From Nocardioides cremeus (GTDB lineage: Bacteria > Actinomycetota > Actinomycetes > Propionibacteriales > Nocardioidaceae), in the NCBI RefSeq assembly GCF_030518195.1, contig NZ_JAULSC010000002.1, positions 1 to 64,000 of the forward strand: a stretch of DNA of 64,000 nucleotides, read 5' to 3'. Positions within the stretch are counted from its first letter, which is position 1; each line of letters opens with the position of its first letter. A program made the position numbers and the translations under genes. Under the pieces are notes generated by a model, which worked only from the letters and a program-made list of their open reading frames with translations, was not told where the DNA came from and did no database searches. This document shows positions 45,206-53,456 of the stretch, piece after piece.

Positions 45206-45622
45206 ATGAGCAGCACCACCGCCACCGACCCCAGCGGGGGCACGTGGTCGTCGCACGAGTTCACCGCCGACCTGAGCCACCTCGTCTTCGCCGACGAGGT
45301 CACCACCGAGCGCGAGAACCTGCTGATCAGTCCCGAGCTGCGCGTCGACCAGACCCACCTGCACTTCCCGGGGTCGGGCGGCTCGTTGTTCTACTGGATC
45401 TTCTCCTTCCGCTGGCAGGGCGAGCAGTGGCACGGCCAGCTGCACGAGTCGCGCCACCGCGACCTGCTGGTCACCCAGGCGCGTGCCGTGATGGCGGGTT
45501 TCCTGCCCTTCAGCCGGTTCAAGGCCACCGCCGCCGAGGTCCGCGCCGAGCAGCGCGACTACACCACCGACGACCTGCGGGGCTTCGGCCGCCGGCACCG
45601 CCTGGAGACGCTCGGCTGGTAG
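45206..45622 (+). CDS. Hypothetical protein (138 aa)
   Basis: This soluble protein has aromatic-rich central strands (LRVDQTHLHFPGSGGSLFYW, IFSFRWQGEQWHGQL). No membrane segment or known domain is recognised. ATG 45206 has AGGAGCCGA upstream; longer in-frame starts are less likely. It is followed after 46 bp by the potassium transporter genes; a link is unproven. Confidence 0.65.
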   Translation: MSSTTATDPSGGTWSSHEFTADLSHLVFADEVTTERENLLISPELRVDQTHLHFPGSGGSLFYWIFSFRWQGEQWHGQLHESRHRDLLVTQARAVMAGFLPFSRFKATAAEVRAEQRDYTTDDLRGFGRRHRLETLGW

Positions 45623-45668
45623 CCGGCTCGCGGTCAGGTGCGGGTGCCCGCGCTGCGCGGGAGCGGTC

Positions 45669-47036
45669 GTGCCCTACGCTGCGGCGGTGCACGATGCCCG
45701 ACCACGTCGGTTCCTTCGGCACCCCGCCCAGCTGGTCGTCCTGGGCTTCGCGGGTGCCGTCGCTGTGGGCACCCTGCTGCTCCTCCTGCCGGTCTCGCGC
45801 ACCGACACCGCCGGGGCCGACCTCGTCACGGCGCTCTTCACCGCCACCTCGGCCGTGTGCGTCACCGGTCTGGCCGTCGTGGACACCGGCACCTACTGGT
45901 CGGGCTTCGGCCAGGTGGTGGTGCTGGCGCTGATCCAGGTCGGTGGCTTCGGCATCATGACCCTGGCCTCGTTGCTCGGACTGCTGGTATGGCGCCGGAT
46001 GGGTCTGCGCAGCCGGATCACGGCGATGACCGAGACCAAGGCGCTGGGCCTGGGCGACGTGCGCAGCGTGGTGCTGGGCGTCGCGCGCGTCAGCCTGCTG
46101 GTCGAGGCCGCCGTTGCGGTGCCGCTGGCGCTGCGGTTCTGGTGGGCCTACGACTACTCGCCCGGGCGGGCGGCGTACCTCGGTGTCTTCCACTCGGTCT
46201 CCGCCTTCAACAACGCCGGCTTCGCGCTGTGGTCGGACAGCCTGACCCGCTACGTCACCGACCCGTGGATCTGCCTGCCGATCGCCGCCGCCGTGATCCT
46301 CGGCGGTCTGGGGTTCCCGGTCGTGCTCGAGCTGCGGCGCCAGCTGCGCCGACCGCGGCGCTGGAGCCTGCACACCAAGATCACCGTCTCGGCGACGGTG
46401 GTGCTGCTGGTGGCCGGTACCGCCTTCGTCACCGCCAACGAGTGGCGCAACCCGGCCACGCTGGGCGCGCTCGACTCCGGTGCCGGCAGAGTGCTGGCCG
46501 GGTTCTTCCAGGCCGTGATGCCGCGCACGGCCGGCTTCAACTCTCTCGACTACGGCCAGATGTACGAGGGCACCCTGCTCGGCACCGTGGTGCTGATGTT
46601 CATCGGAGGCGGCTCGGCCGGCACCGCCGGCGGCATCAAGGTGACCACCTTCGTGCTGCTGTGGTTCGTGATCTGGGCCGAGGTGCGCGGCGAGCAGGAC
46701 GTCGAGGCGTTCGGACGCCGCATCGACGACCGGGCCACCCGTCAGGCGCTGACGGTGGCGCTGCTGTCGGTCGGGGTGGTCTCCGCCGCGACCATCGCCC
46801 TGGTCGAGATGACCCGCCTGCCCACCCACCAGGTGCTCTTCGAGGCCGTCTCGGCCTTCGCCACGGTGGGGCTCTCGACCGGCATCACCGCCGACGTCGG
46901 CCGCGACGGGCACCTGGTCCTGACCCTGCTCATGTTCGTGGGCCGCCTGGGCCCGGTCACGCTGGTCTCCGCGCTCGCGCTGCGCGAGCGGCGGCGTGCC
47001 TACAGCCACCCCGAGGAGAGGCCGATCATTGGCTAG
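45669..47036 (+). CDS. Potassium uptake membrane subunit (TrkH/KtrB family)
   Basis: The 455-residue protein has four pore repeats: FTATSAVCVTGLAVVDTGTY, VFHSVSAFNNAGFALWSDSL, AVMPRTAGFNSLDYGQM and FEAVSAFATVGLSTGITADV, each with the filter Gly of Trk/Ktr channels. It also has GGGSAGTAGGIKVTTF. It should import K+ with the RCK subunit encoded next, whose TTG start overlaps this stop by 8 nt. GTG 45669 or 45687 could start it. Confidence 0.92.
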   Translation: MPYAAAVHDARPRRFLRHPAQLVVLGFAGAVAVGTLLLLLPVSRTDTAGADLVTALFTATSAVCVTGLAVVDTGTYWSGFGQVVVLALIQVGGFGIMTLASLLGLLVWRRMGLRSRITAMTETKALGLGDVRSVVLGVARVSLLVEAAVAVPLALRFWWAYDYSPGRAAYLGVFHSVSAFNNAGFALWSDSLTRYVTDPWICLPIAAAVILGGLGFPVVLELRRQLRRPRRWSLHTKITVSATVVLLVAGTAFVTANEWRNPATLGALDSGAGRVLAGFFQAVMPRTAGFNSLDYGQMYEGTLLGTVVLMFIGGGSAGTAGGIKVTTFVLLWFVIWAEVRGEQDVEAFGRRIDDRATRQALTVALLSVGVVSAATIALVEMTRLPTHQVLFEAVSAFATVGLSTGITADVGRDGHLVLTLLMFVGRLGPVTLVSALALRERRRAYSHPEERPIIG

Positions 47037-47739
47037 GAACAAGCACCGCGCCGAGGAGCACCGACCCCGCCGTCACCGTCACGGCGCCGCCGACGGCGGC
47101 GTCGTCGTGCTCGGGCTGGGCCGCTTCGGCAAGAGCCTGGCCCTCGAGCTGGTCGCCGAGGGCACCGAGGTGCTGGGCGTCGACGCCGACCCGCGCATCG
47201 TCCAGTCGCTCAGCGGCCGGCTGACCCACGTCGTCACCGCCGACACCACCAACGAGGAGGCCATGCGCCAGCTCTCGGTGGGCGACTTCGAGCGAGCCGT
47301 CGTCGGGGTGGGCAACGACCTCGAGGCCAGCATCCTCTCGGCCTCGGTGGCGCTCAACCTCGGCGTGCCGATGGTGTGGGCGAAGGCGATCAGCCAGGCC
47401 CACGCCCGCATCCTGACCCAGATCGGCGTGCACCACGTCGTGCGCCCCGAGCACGACATGGGCAAGCGGGTCGCCCACCTCGTCCGGGGACGGATGCTCG
47501 ACTACATCGAGATCGACGACGGCTATGCCATGGTCAAGACGACACCGCCGGCAGCCATGCACGGCACCTCGCTGGCCGAGTCCGACGTCCGTCGCCGCTG
47601 GGGCGTGACCGTCGTCGGGGTCAAGAGCCCCGGCGCCGCGTTCACCTACGCGACCCCCGAGACGGTGCTGGTGGCCGGCGACGTGATCGTCGTCTCCGGT
47701 GCCCGCCAGGACGTGGAGCGCTTCAGCGACATGTGCTGA
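47029..47739 (+). CDS. Potassium uptake regulatory subunit (TrkA/KtrA family)
   Basis: The 236-residue protein has an RCK N domain with Rossmann motif VVVLGLGRFGKSLALELVAE, GVDADPRIVQSLSG and VVTADTTNEEAMRQLSVGDF, and an RCK C domain (KTTPPAAMHGTSLAESDVRR, ETVLVAGDVIVVSG). It gates the KtrB-like channel by nucleotide binding. TTG 47029 follows GAGGAGA by a suitable distance and lies inside the upstream gene. Confidence 0.9.
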   Translation: MARNKHRAEEHRPRRHRHGAADGGVVVLGLGRFGKSLALELVAEGTEVLGVDADPRIVQSLSGRLTHVVTADTTNEEAMRQLSVGDFERAVVGVGNDLEASILSASVALNLGVPMVWAKAISQAHARILTQIGVHHVVRPEHDMGKRVAHLVRGRMLDYIEIDDGYAMVKTTPPAAMHGTSLAESDVRRRWGVTVVGVKSPGAAFTYATPETVLVAGDVIVVSGARQDVERFSDMC

Positions 47740-47778
47740 GCGTGGCGCACGGGCTCGGGCCGCGCCCCTGGGCACACT

Positions 47779-48520
47779 GTGCGGGTGCATCTCGGAGCCG
47801 CACGATCCCCCCGACCCGTCCGCCCCCGCCCGCGCCGGCTGCTGCCGGCGCTGGTGCTCGCCCTGGGCCTGGCCCTCGCCGTGCCGGCGACCGGCCACGC
47901 GGGTGTCGATCCCGACCCCGGACCCGACCCCGGGCCGGGCCCAGGGGCGGAGCCGCGCACCACGGTGCTCTCGGCCGACGCGCCCGCCCGGTACGCCGGC
48001 AGCCAGGTGCCGGTGCGCCTGGTGCTCACCGACGAGGCCGGTGCACCGGTCCCCGGCGCGGTGCTGCGTCTCGAGCGGCGCCGCGACGGCGTGTGGAGCG
48101 AGGTGCCGGCCGGGCCGACCGACGAGACCGGCACCGCGACCGCCGAGGTCGAGGCCGCCCGCGCGCCCAAGGACAACCGGGTGCGGGCGTCGTACGACGG
48201 CGACGAGGCGCATGCGGCCTCGGGCACCGGGATGGTGCGCCTGCCGCTGCGCCGCCGCAACGCCGACGTGCGCCTGCGCGGGCCGAGCAGCGTGGTCGAC
48301 GAGCAGTCGGTGCGGCTGCGCCTGCGGGTCACCACCGGGGCGGGCGAGCCCGTCGAGGGGCCGGTGCGGCTGGAGCGCCGGGCCGGGCGCCGCTGGGTCG
48401 ACCAGGAGCGGCTGCGCCTCGACGAGCGCGGCCGCGCCGCCACCAGGGTCGCCCCTCGCGAGGACACCCGCTACCGGGCCCGCGTGCTGCAGCGGCCCTG
48501 GCTGAGCAGCGGCACCAACC
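47779..48520 (+). pseudogene. N-terminal half of a frameshifted M15-type wall protein
   Basis: This frame has a signal peptide (RRLLPALVLALGLALAVPATGHA) and two Ig-like repeats (RTTVLSADAPARYAGSQVPV, LRGPSSVVDEQSVRLRLRV). After TRYRARVLQRPWLSSGT the frame drifts into low-complexity Arg/Ala residues and stops at 48717. The peptidase half continues in the next frame from about 48521. One indel near 48515-48525 would fuse both. It may be real decay, a sequencing error or a programmed shift. Confidence 0.55.
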
Positions 48521-49276
48521 GTGCACCGCCTCGACAACCTGCCGCCGGGCACGCCGGTGGCGCTCCCGGCGGCGGCCCCGGGTCCGCGCCGGTCGCTGCC
48601 CGCGCAGCCCCGGGCCGTGGGGGAGGGGCCGCACGCGAAGGTCTCACGCATCCCGGACGGCGTCTGGAAGCAGATGACCGGCCGCAGCTGGCACGCCGGC
48701 TGCCCCGTGGGCCGTGACTCGCTGCGGCTGCTGCGCATCAACTACTGGGGCTACGACGGCTACCGGCACCGCGGCGAGCTGGTCGCGCACGCCGACGCCG
48801 TGGGCCGGATGAGCCGGGCGCTCGCCGACATGTACGCCCGTGAGCTGCCGATCCGGTCGATGTACCGCGTCGACCGGTTCGGCTGGTCGAAGCGGCTCAA
48901 GGGTGCCGACGACCACGCCTCGATGGCCGCCGGCAACACCTCGGCGTTCAACTGCCGCCAGGTGGTGGGCCGCCCCGGCGTGCGCTCGCCGCACTCGTGG
49001 GGCCGCTCGCTCGACGTGAACCCGTGGGAGAACCCCTACCGGACCTCCGGCGGCTGGCTGCCGACGGGCTGGTGGGTCGGTCGCAGCCACCCGAAGGTCG
49101 CCTGGCGCTCGGGCTCGCACGCCGTGGTGTCACTGATGCGCGGCCACGGGGTGCGCTGGACCTACGGCACCGCCGACGCCCACCACTTCGACGCCCGCCC
49201 CGCCGGCGGCCGCACCGCCGGTCGCGGTGACCGGCCCGACCTGCCGCCGGCGTGCGACCACGTGGTGTGCCACTGA
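48521..49276 (+). CDS. M15-type D-Ala-D-Ala carboxypeptidase-like domain
   Basis: The 251-residue frame encodes SRIPDGVWKQMTGRSWHAGC, then LRLLRINYWGYDGYRHRGEL, MYRVDRFGWSKRLKGADDHA, NTSAFNCRQV, SPHSWGRSLDVNPWENPY and YGTADAHHFDARP. The HSWGRSLDVN and HHFD motifs supply the zinc ligands of M15 peptidases. It has no signal peptide, which is why I regard it as the C-terminal half of the protein begun at 47779. GTG 48521 is only the first start codon in frame. Confidence 0.7.
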   Translation: MHRLDNLPPGTPVALPAAAPGPRRSLPAQPRAVGEGPHAKVSRIPDGVWKQMTGRSWHAGCPVGRDSLRLLRINYWGYDGYRHRGELVAHADAVGRMSRALADMYARELPIRSMYRVDRFGWSKRLKGADDHASMAAGNTSAFNCRQVVGRPGVRSPHSWGRSLDVNPWENPYRTSGGWLPTGWWVGRSHPKVAWRSGSHAVVSLMRGHGVRWTYGTADAHHFDARPAGGRTAGRGDRPDLPPACDHVVCH

Positions 49277-49327
49277 ACCGGGGTGGCCGGGCTGGTCGGG
49301 GTGGTGGCCGGGGCTAGCCTGCGGCCC

Positions 49328-49738
49328 ATGAGCGACTGCGTCTTCTGCCGCATCGTGGCCGGCGACCTGGCGGCCGACCTGGTCCTCGAGACCGAGGATC
49401 TGGTCGGCTTCCTCGACCAGCGACCGGTCTTCAAGGGCCACGTGCTGCTGGTGCCCCGCGAGCACGTCGTCACCCTGCCCGACCTGCCGGCGCCGCTGCG
49501 CGACCCGTTCCTGGCCGCCGCCCAGCGCATCGCCACGGCCGTCGTCGACGAGCTCGGCGCGCAGGGCAGCTTCGTCGCGATCAACAACACCGTCAGCCAG
49601 TCGGTGCCCCACCTGCACCTGCACGTGGTGCCGCGCACCAAGGGCGACGGGCTGCGCGGGTTCTTCTGGCCGCGCCAGAAGTACGCCGACGGCGAGCGGG
49701 CGGCGTACGCCGCGAGGCTGCGCGCGGCGCTGGGATGA
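49328..49738 (+). CDS. HIT-family nucleotide-binding protein
   Basis: The 136-residue protein has CVFCRIVAGDLAADLVLETE, FKGHVLLVPREHVVTLPDLP and the HIT triad QSVPHLHLHVVPRTKGD. HIT proteins hydrolyse dinucleotides or AMP-lysine-type adducts; a zinc Cys pair (CVFC) is present. ATG 49328 is chosen over an upstream in-frame start. A short-chain reductase follows 90 bp later. Confidence 0.92.
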   Translation: MSDCVFCRIVAGDLAADLVLETEDLVGFLDQRPVFKGHVLLVPREHVVTLPDLPAPLRDPFLAAAQRIATAVVDELGAQGSFVAINNTVSQSVPHLHLHVVPRTKGDGLRGFFWPRQKYADGERAAYAARLRAALG

Positions 49739-49827
49739 GTCGCGGCTATCGTGCAGACGGCGCGGTGACCGCATCGCGCGAGCGCGCCCTGCGCGCGCCG
49801 CAGACTTTCGAAGGAGTTGGGTAGCAG

Positions 49828-50595
49828 ATGGGTCGTTTCGACGGACGCGTCGTCGTGGTCACCGGGGGAGCGCGGGGCATCGGCTTCGGCACCGCCACCC
49901 GTTTCGCCGAGGAGGGTGCCTCGGTCGCCATCGTCGACCTCGACGAGGCCGCCGCCTCCGAGGCCGCGGGCCGCCTGCCCCTGGTCGACGGCGCCAAGGC
50001 CGCCGGCATCGGCGCCGACGTCAGCAACGGCGAGTCGGTCGAGGCCGCGGTCACCCGCGTCGTCGAGGAGCTCGGCGGCATCCACGTGGTGGTCAACAAC
50101 GCCGGCATCACCCGCGACAACCTGCTGTTCAAGATGACCGAGGACGACTGGGACCTCGTGATGGGCGTGCACCTCAAGGGCGCGTTCCTGATGACGAAGG
50201 CCGCCCAGAAGCACTTCGTGGAGCAGAAGTACGGCAAGATCGTGAACATCTCCAGCGTCTCGGCGCTGGGCAACCGCGGCCAGGCCAACTACTCCGCGGC
50301 CAAGATGGGCATCCAGGGCTTCACCCGCACCCTGGGCATCGAGCTGGGCCCCTTCGGCATCAACGCCAACGCCGTCGCCCCGGGCTTCATCGCCACCGAG
50401 ATGACCGACGCCACCGCGGCCCGGCTCAAGATGGACGTCGACGAGTTCCGCGCCCTCTCGGCCGAGGCCAACCCGGTCAAGCGGGTCGGCTTCCCCGAGG
50501 ACATCGCCGCAGCCGTGGCGTTCCTGGCCAGCGACGAGGCGTCCTACATCACCGGCCAGACCCTGTACGTCGACGGCGGCGCCAAGCTCGGCTGA
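49828..50595 (+). CDS. fabG: 3-oxoacyl-ACP reductase-type SDR
   Basis: The 255-residue short-chain dehydrogenase has VVVTGGARGIGFGTATRFAE (NADP site), NNAGITRDNLLFKMTEDDWD, NISSVSALGNRGQANYSAAK (Ser-Tyr-Lys catalytic set) and APGFIATEMTDA. FabG reduces 3-oxoacyl-ACP; many SDRs with this sequence pattern are called FabG, so the exact substrate is uncertain. GGAGTTGGGTAGCAG precedes the ATG. Confidence 0.88.
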   Translation: MGRFDGRVVVVTGGARGIGFGTATRFAEEGASVAIVDLDEAAASEAAGRLPLVDGAKAAGIGADVSNGESVEAAVTRVVEELGGIHVVVNNAGITRDNLLFKMTEDDWDLVMGVHLKGAFLMTKAAQKHFVEQKYGKIVNISSVSALGNRGQANYSAAKMGIQGFTRTLGIELGPFGINANAVAPGFIATEMTDATAARLKMDVDEFRALSAEANPVKRVGFPEDIAAAVAFLASDEASYITGQTLYVDGGAKLG

Positions 50596-50658
50596 GCCGC
50601 GCCCCGCTCCATCCCCCCGCGTCGCCCCACCCCCCGTCGTCCCCTGATCGGAGCCACC

Positions 50659-51726
50659 GTGCGCCCTGCACGCACCAGCCCCACCCGGCCGCGCCCGAAC
50701 CCGCGGCGCAACCGTCCCCTCCGGGTCGGTGCGCTCGCCCTGGTGGCGAGCCTGGCCCTGGCGGCCTGCTCCTCCGACGACGGGGGCGGGGGCGACGACC
50801 CGGCCGCCGAGGGCCCCGAGGGCCAGAAGGTGAGCAAGGGCGCGACGCTCGACGCCACCTGGCCGCTGACCGGCCTGCTGGTCACCGGCTCGCAGTCGGC
50901 CGCCCGGGACCACCCCGTGATGGTGGTCAAGATGGACAACACCCCCTCGAGCGCCCCGCAGCGCGGGCTCGGCGCCGCCGACCTGGTCGTCGAGGAGCTC
51001 GTCGAGGGCGGGGTCACCCGGCTCGCGGCCTTCTACTACTCCGACATCCCCGGCACCGTCGGGCCGGTGCGCTCGATGCGCGCCAGCGACATCGGCATCG
51101 TCGCCCCGGCCGACGCCGCGGTGGTGACCAGCGGCGCCGCCCCGGTCACCCTGCAGCGGGTGCGGGGCGCCGGGATCACCTTCTTCTCCGAGGGCTCCAA
51201 GGGCTTCTTCCGCGACAACGCCCGCTCGGCGCCGTACAACCTCTTCACCGACCTCGAGGCCACCACCACCCTGGTCGAGGGTGCCGAGGAGCGCCCCGAC
51301 GACTACCTGCCGTGGGGCGAGGCGAAGGACCTGCCGAAGGGCAAGCCGGCCACGTCGCTCTCCGCCGACTTCGGCAGCCAGACCACGACCTGGAGCCACG
51401 GCCCGAAGGGCTGGACCAACACCAACTCCTTCGCCGCCGCCGACGACCGGTTCCCGGCCGACACGGTGCTGGTGCTGCGGGTGCAGGTCGGCGACGCCGG
51501 CTACCGCGACCCGGCCGGCAACCCGGTGCCCGAGACCAAGCTCGAGGGCAAGGGCGAGGCACTGCTCTTCCACGACGGCCGGATGGTGCGCGGGCAGTGG
51601 TCGAAGGCCACGCTCGAGGCGCCGCTGGCGCTGAAGGTGGGCGGCAAGAGGCTCACGGTCCCCGCCGGACGGACCTGGGTCGAGCTGGTGCCCGCGGTGA
51701 GCGGGTCGGTCAGCTTCTCGCGCTGA
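50659..51726 (+). CDS. DUF3048-domain lipoprotein
   Basis: The 355-residue protein has a lipobox (LALAACSSDD) and the DUF3048/YerB-type domain: VMVVKMDNTPSSAPQRGLGA, ADLVVEELVEGGVTRLAAFY, GPVRSMRASDIGI and PYNLFTDLEAT. It is an exported protein of unknown function, single gene, GTG start. Confidence 0.87.
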   Translation: MRPARTSPTRPRPNPRRNRPLRVGALALVASLALAACSSDDGGGGDDPAAEGPEGQKVSKGATLDATWPLTGLLVTGSQSAARDHPVMVVKMDNTPSSAPQRGLGAADLVVEELVEGGVTRLAAFYYSDIPGTVGPVRSMRASDIGIVAPADAAVVTSGAAPVTLQRVRGAGITFFSEGSKGFFRDNARSAPYNLFTDLEATTTLVEGAEERPDDYLPWGEAKDLPKGKPATSLSADFGSQTTTWSHGPKGWTNTNSFAAADDRFPADTVLVLRVQVGDAGYRDPAGNPVPETKLEGKGEALLFHDGRMVRGQWSKATLEAPLALKVGGKRLTVPAGRTWVELVPAVSGSVSFSR

Positions 51727-51763
51727 GCCCGGCCCGACCCGGATCAGCCCGGGTCAGCCGGGG

Positions 51764-52453
51764 TCAGCTCGGCTGCTCGGGCAGCTCGACGCCGGCGTCG
51801 GCGAGGGCCTGGAAGCCGCTGATGATGAAGCCGATCGCGGTCTCGACCCGGGCCGCCGCGGCGATCGCGTCGTCGGAGCCGGCCACGGCCTCGCCGGCCG
51901 ACGACATCGCGCCGAAGAAGATCCGGGCGAAGGTCTGCTGCATCTCCTCGTCGAGGTCCCAGGGGCCGGCGTGCAGCACCGCGCGCACGATGTCGAGCAC
52001 GTTGGCGAAGGTGGAGCGCTCCTCCTGCTCGCGGAAGCGCTCGTAGCCCAGCACCGAGGGCCCCTCCTGGATCACGATGCGCCGGTACGTCGGGTCCTGG
52101 ACGACGACGAGGAAGGCTTCGAGGCCCGCCCGGGCCTTGGTCCACGGGTCGCGGTTCTCCTTCAACGACTTCTGGATGGCGCGCGAGGCCTCGGCCTCGA
52201 CCCGCTCGAAGACGGCCTCGAAGAGCGCCTGCTTGCCGGAGAAGTGGTGGTAGAGCGCGCCCTTGGTGACCTCGGCGCCACCGACGATGGCATCGAGGGA
52301 GGTGCCGGCGTAGCCGTGCTCGGTGAAGAGCTCCTCGGCGACGTCCACGAGGGCGCGCTTGGTCGAGGCGGAGTACTGCTGGCGGCGGGTGCCGCCCACC
52401 CCGGGCACGCCCGGCACCTTCGGCACCAGCTTGTGGACGGAGGACTTCGGCAT
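51764..52453 (-). CDS. TetR-family regulator
   Basis: The 229-residue protein has a TetR HTH (ALVDVAEELFTEHGYAGTSL, DAIVGGAEVTKGALYHHFSG, KQALFEAVF) and a helical ligand domain. It is divergent from a 174-aa unknown gene. The composite palindrome at 52547-52580 in the gap is its likely operator. Confidence 0.9.
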   Translation of the reverse strand: MPKSSVHKLVPKVPGVPGVGGTRRQQYSASTKRALVDVAEELFTEHGYAGTSLDAIVGGAEVTKGALYHHFSGKQALFEAVFERVEAEASRAIQKSLKENRDPWTKARAGLEAFLVVVQDPTYRRIVIQEGPSVLGYERFREQEERSTFANVLDIVRAVLHAGPWDLDEEMQQTFARIFFGAMSSAGEAVAGSDDAIAAAARVETAIGFIISGFQALADAGVELPEQPS

Positions 52454-52546
52454 GGGTCCACCTTAGGGACCCGCCTGTGCCGACCGTCACGTCGACTGGC
52501 CGCTGCGGTGGTCAGGATCACGGCCGGGCCACCCCTCCATCCATTG

Positions 52547-52580
52547 CATACCGACGGTACGTCTCCGTACTCTCGGTATG
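52547..52580. promoter_or_regulatory. Composite palindrome, probable TetR operator
   Basis: CATACCGA (52547-52554) and TCGGTATG (52573-52580) are perfect inverted repeats. Inside, GTACG (52557-52561) and CGTAC (52566-52570) form a second dyad, and TACCG-A-CGGTA is itself palindromic at 52549-52559. It fits binding by two dimers. Confidence 0.6.
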
Positions 52581-52621
52581 TACTCAAGGTGTGTGAACCT
52601 TGACCGACACAGGAGACACCC

Positions 52622-53146
52622 ATGACCTGGAACTCGTATCGCCACCGCGGGGAGACCCTCCGTCGCGTGATCGCCAGCGCCGATCTCCGACGCGACGGCC
52701 GCCTGCCGATGGACCTCGAGGGCGTCGCCGATGCCTTCGGCTCCGAGCTCGACCTGCTCGGCGCGCTGCAGCTGCGCTGGCACACCCGCCTCGCCGGCCG
52801 CATCGAGCGCGAGCTGGTCGAGGACCCGATGGACCTCGAGCGGGCCGTGGTCGCCGCGTGGCGGGCCACCGCCGACGAGCTGCCCGGCGTGCGGGCCATC
52901 GTCGACCAGCACCGCGAGCACCCCCTCGACGAGGAGATGGCCGCCGCGATGACCCGCGCGGAGGCCAAGGAGCGGGCCTTCCTGGCCGTGATGGCCGGCC
53001 GCGCCAGCGCCAGCGACGCCGGCGCCGCCCGGGTCGGTGCCCGCCTCGAGACCGCCGCCCGCGCCGGGTGGCACCCCCAGTCGGTGGACCTGCAGCCCGA
53101 GCGTCCTACGCTGCTGCACCGGCTCCGCGCGGCGCTCGCCGCCTGA
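52622..53146 (+). CDS. Hypothetical helical protein (174 aa)
   Basis: This soluble, mostly helical, Arg/Ala/Glu-rich protein reads MTWNSYRHRGETLRRVIASA, then ERAVVAAWRATADELPGVRA and DEEMAAAMTRAEAKERAFLA. No known domain is recognised. It is divergent from a TetR gene with a composite palindrome between, so it is probably the regulated gene. Confidence 0.7.
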   Translation: MTWNSYRHRGETLRRVIASADLRRDGRLPMDLEGVADAFGSELDLLGALQLRWHTRLAGRIERELVEDPMDLERAVVAAWRATADELPGVRAIVDQHREHPLDEEMAAAMTRAEAKERAFLAVMAGRASASDAGAARVGARLETAARAGWHPQSVDLQPERPTLLHRLRAALAA

Positions 53147-53256
53147 GTCGCCCCTGATCCGGCCCGGACCTCCCACCGGGCCGTCCGACAGCCCCCGCCC
53201 GCGCGTCTCCCTCCCTCCCTGACGCGCTGCCGGGGGCTGTCCCCTTCCCCGCGCCC

Positions 53257-53435
53257 CGTTGGTCGAGCAGGGAGGAGCGCCAGCGGGCACCGTTGGTCGA
53301 GCAGTGAGGAGCGCCAGCGACGAGCGATGCCGAGACCCCGCGAGGTGACCGCCCGCCGCGACCACTCGCCGTACGCCATGGGGTCGCCGGGTTTCGGCGT
53401 CGCTCGAGCCTTCGGCCCTTGCTGCTCAACCAACG
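53257..53435. repeat. Interspersed GTTGGTCGAGCAG-type repeat with inverted arm
   Basis: Two direct copies of CGTTGGTCGAGCAG-GAGGAGCGCCAGCG type lie at 53257-53285 and 53291-53326, and CTGCTCAACCAACG lies inverted at 53422-53435, so the block can fold into a long hairpin. The surrounding 53147-53456 has no gene. Such elements are scattered in Nocardioides-type genomes. It lies beside a DUF222-HNH gene. Confidence 0.75.
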
Positions 53436-53456
53436 GCGCGGGTGGGCAGACCTCTC

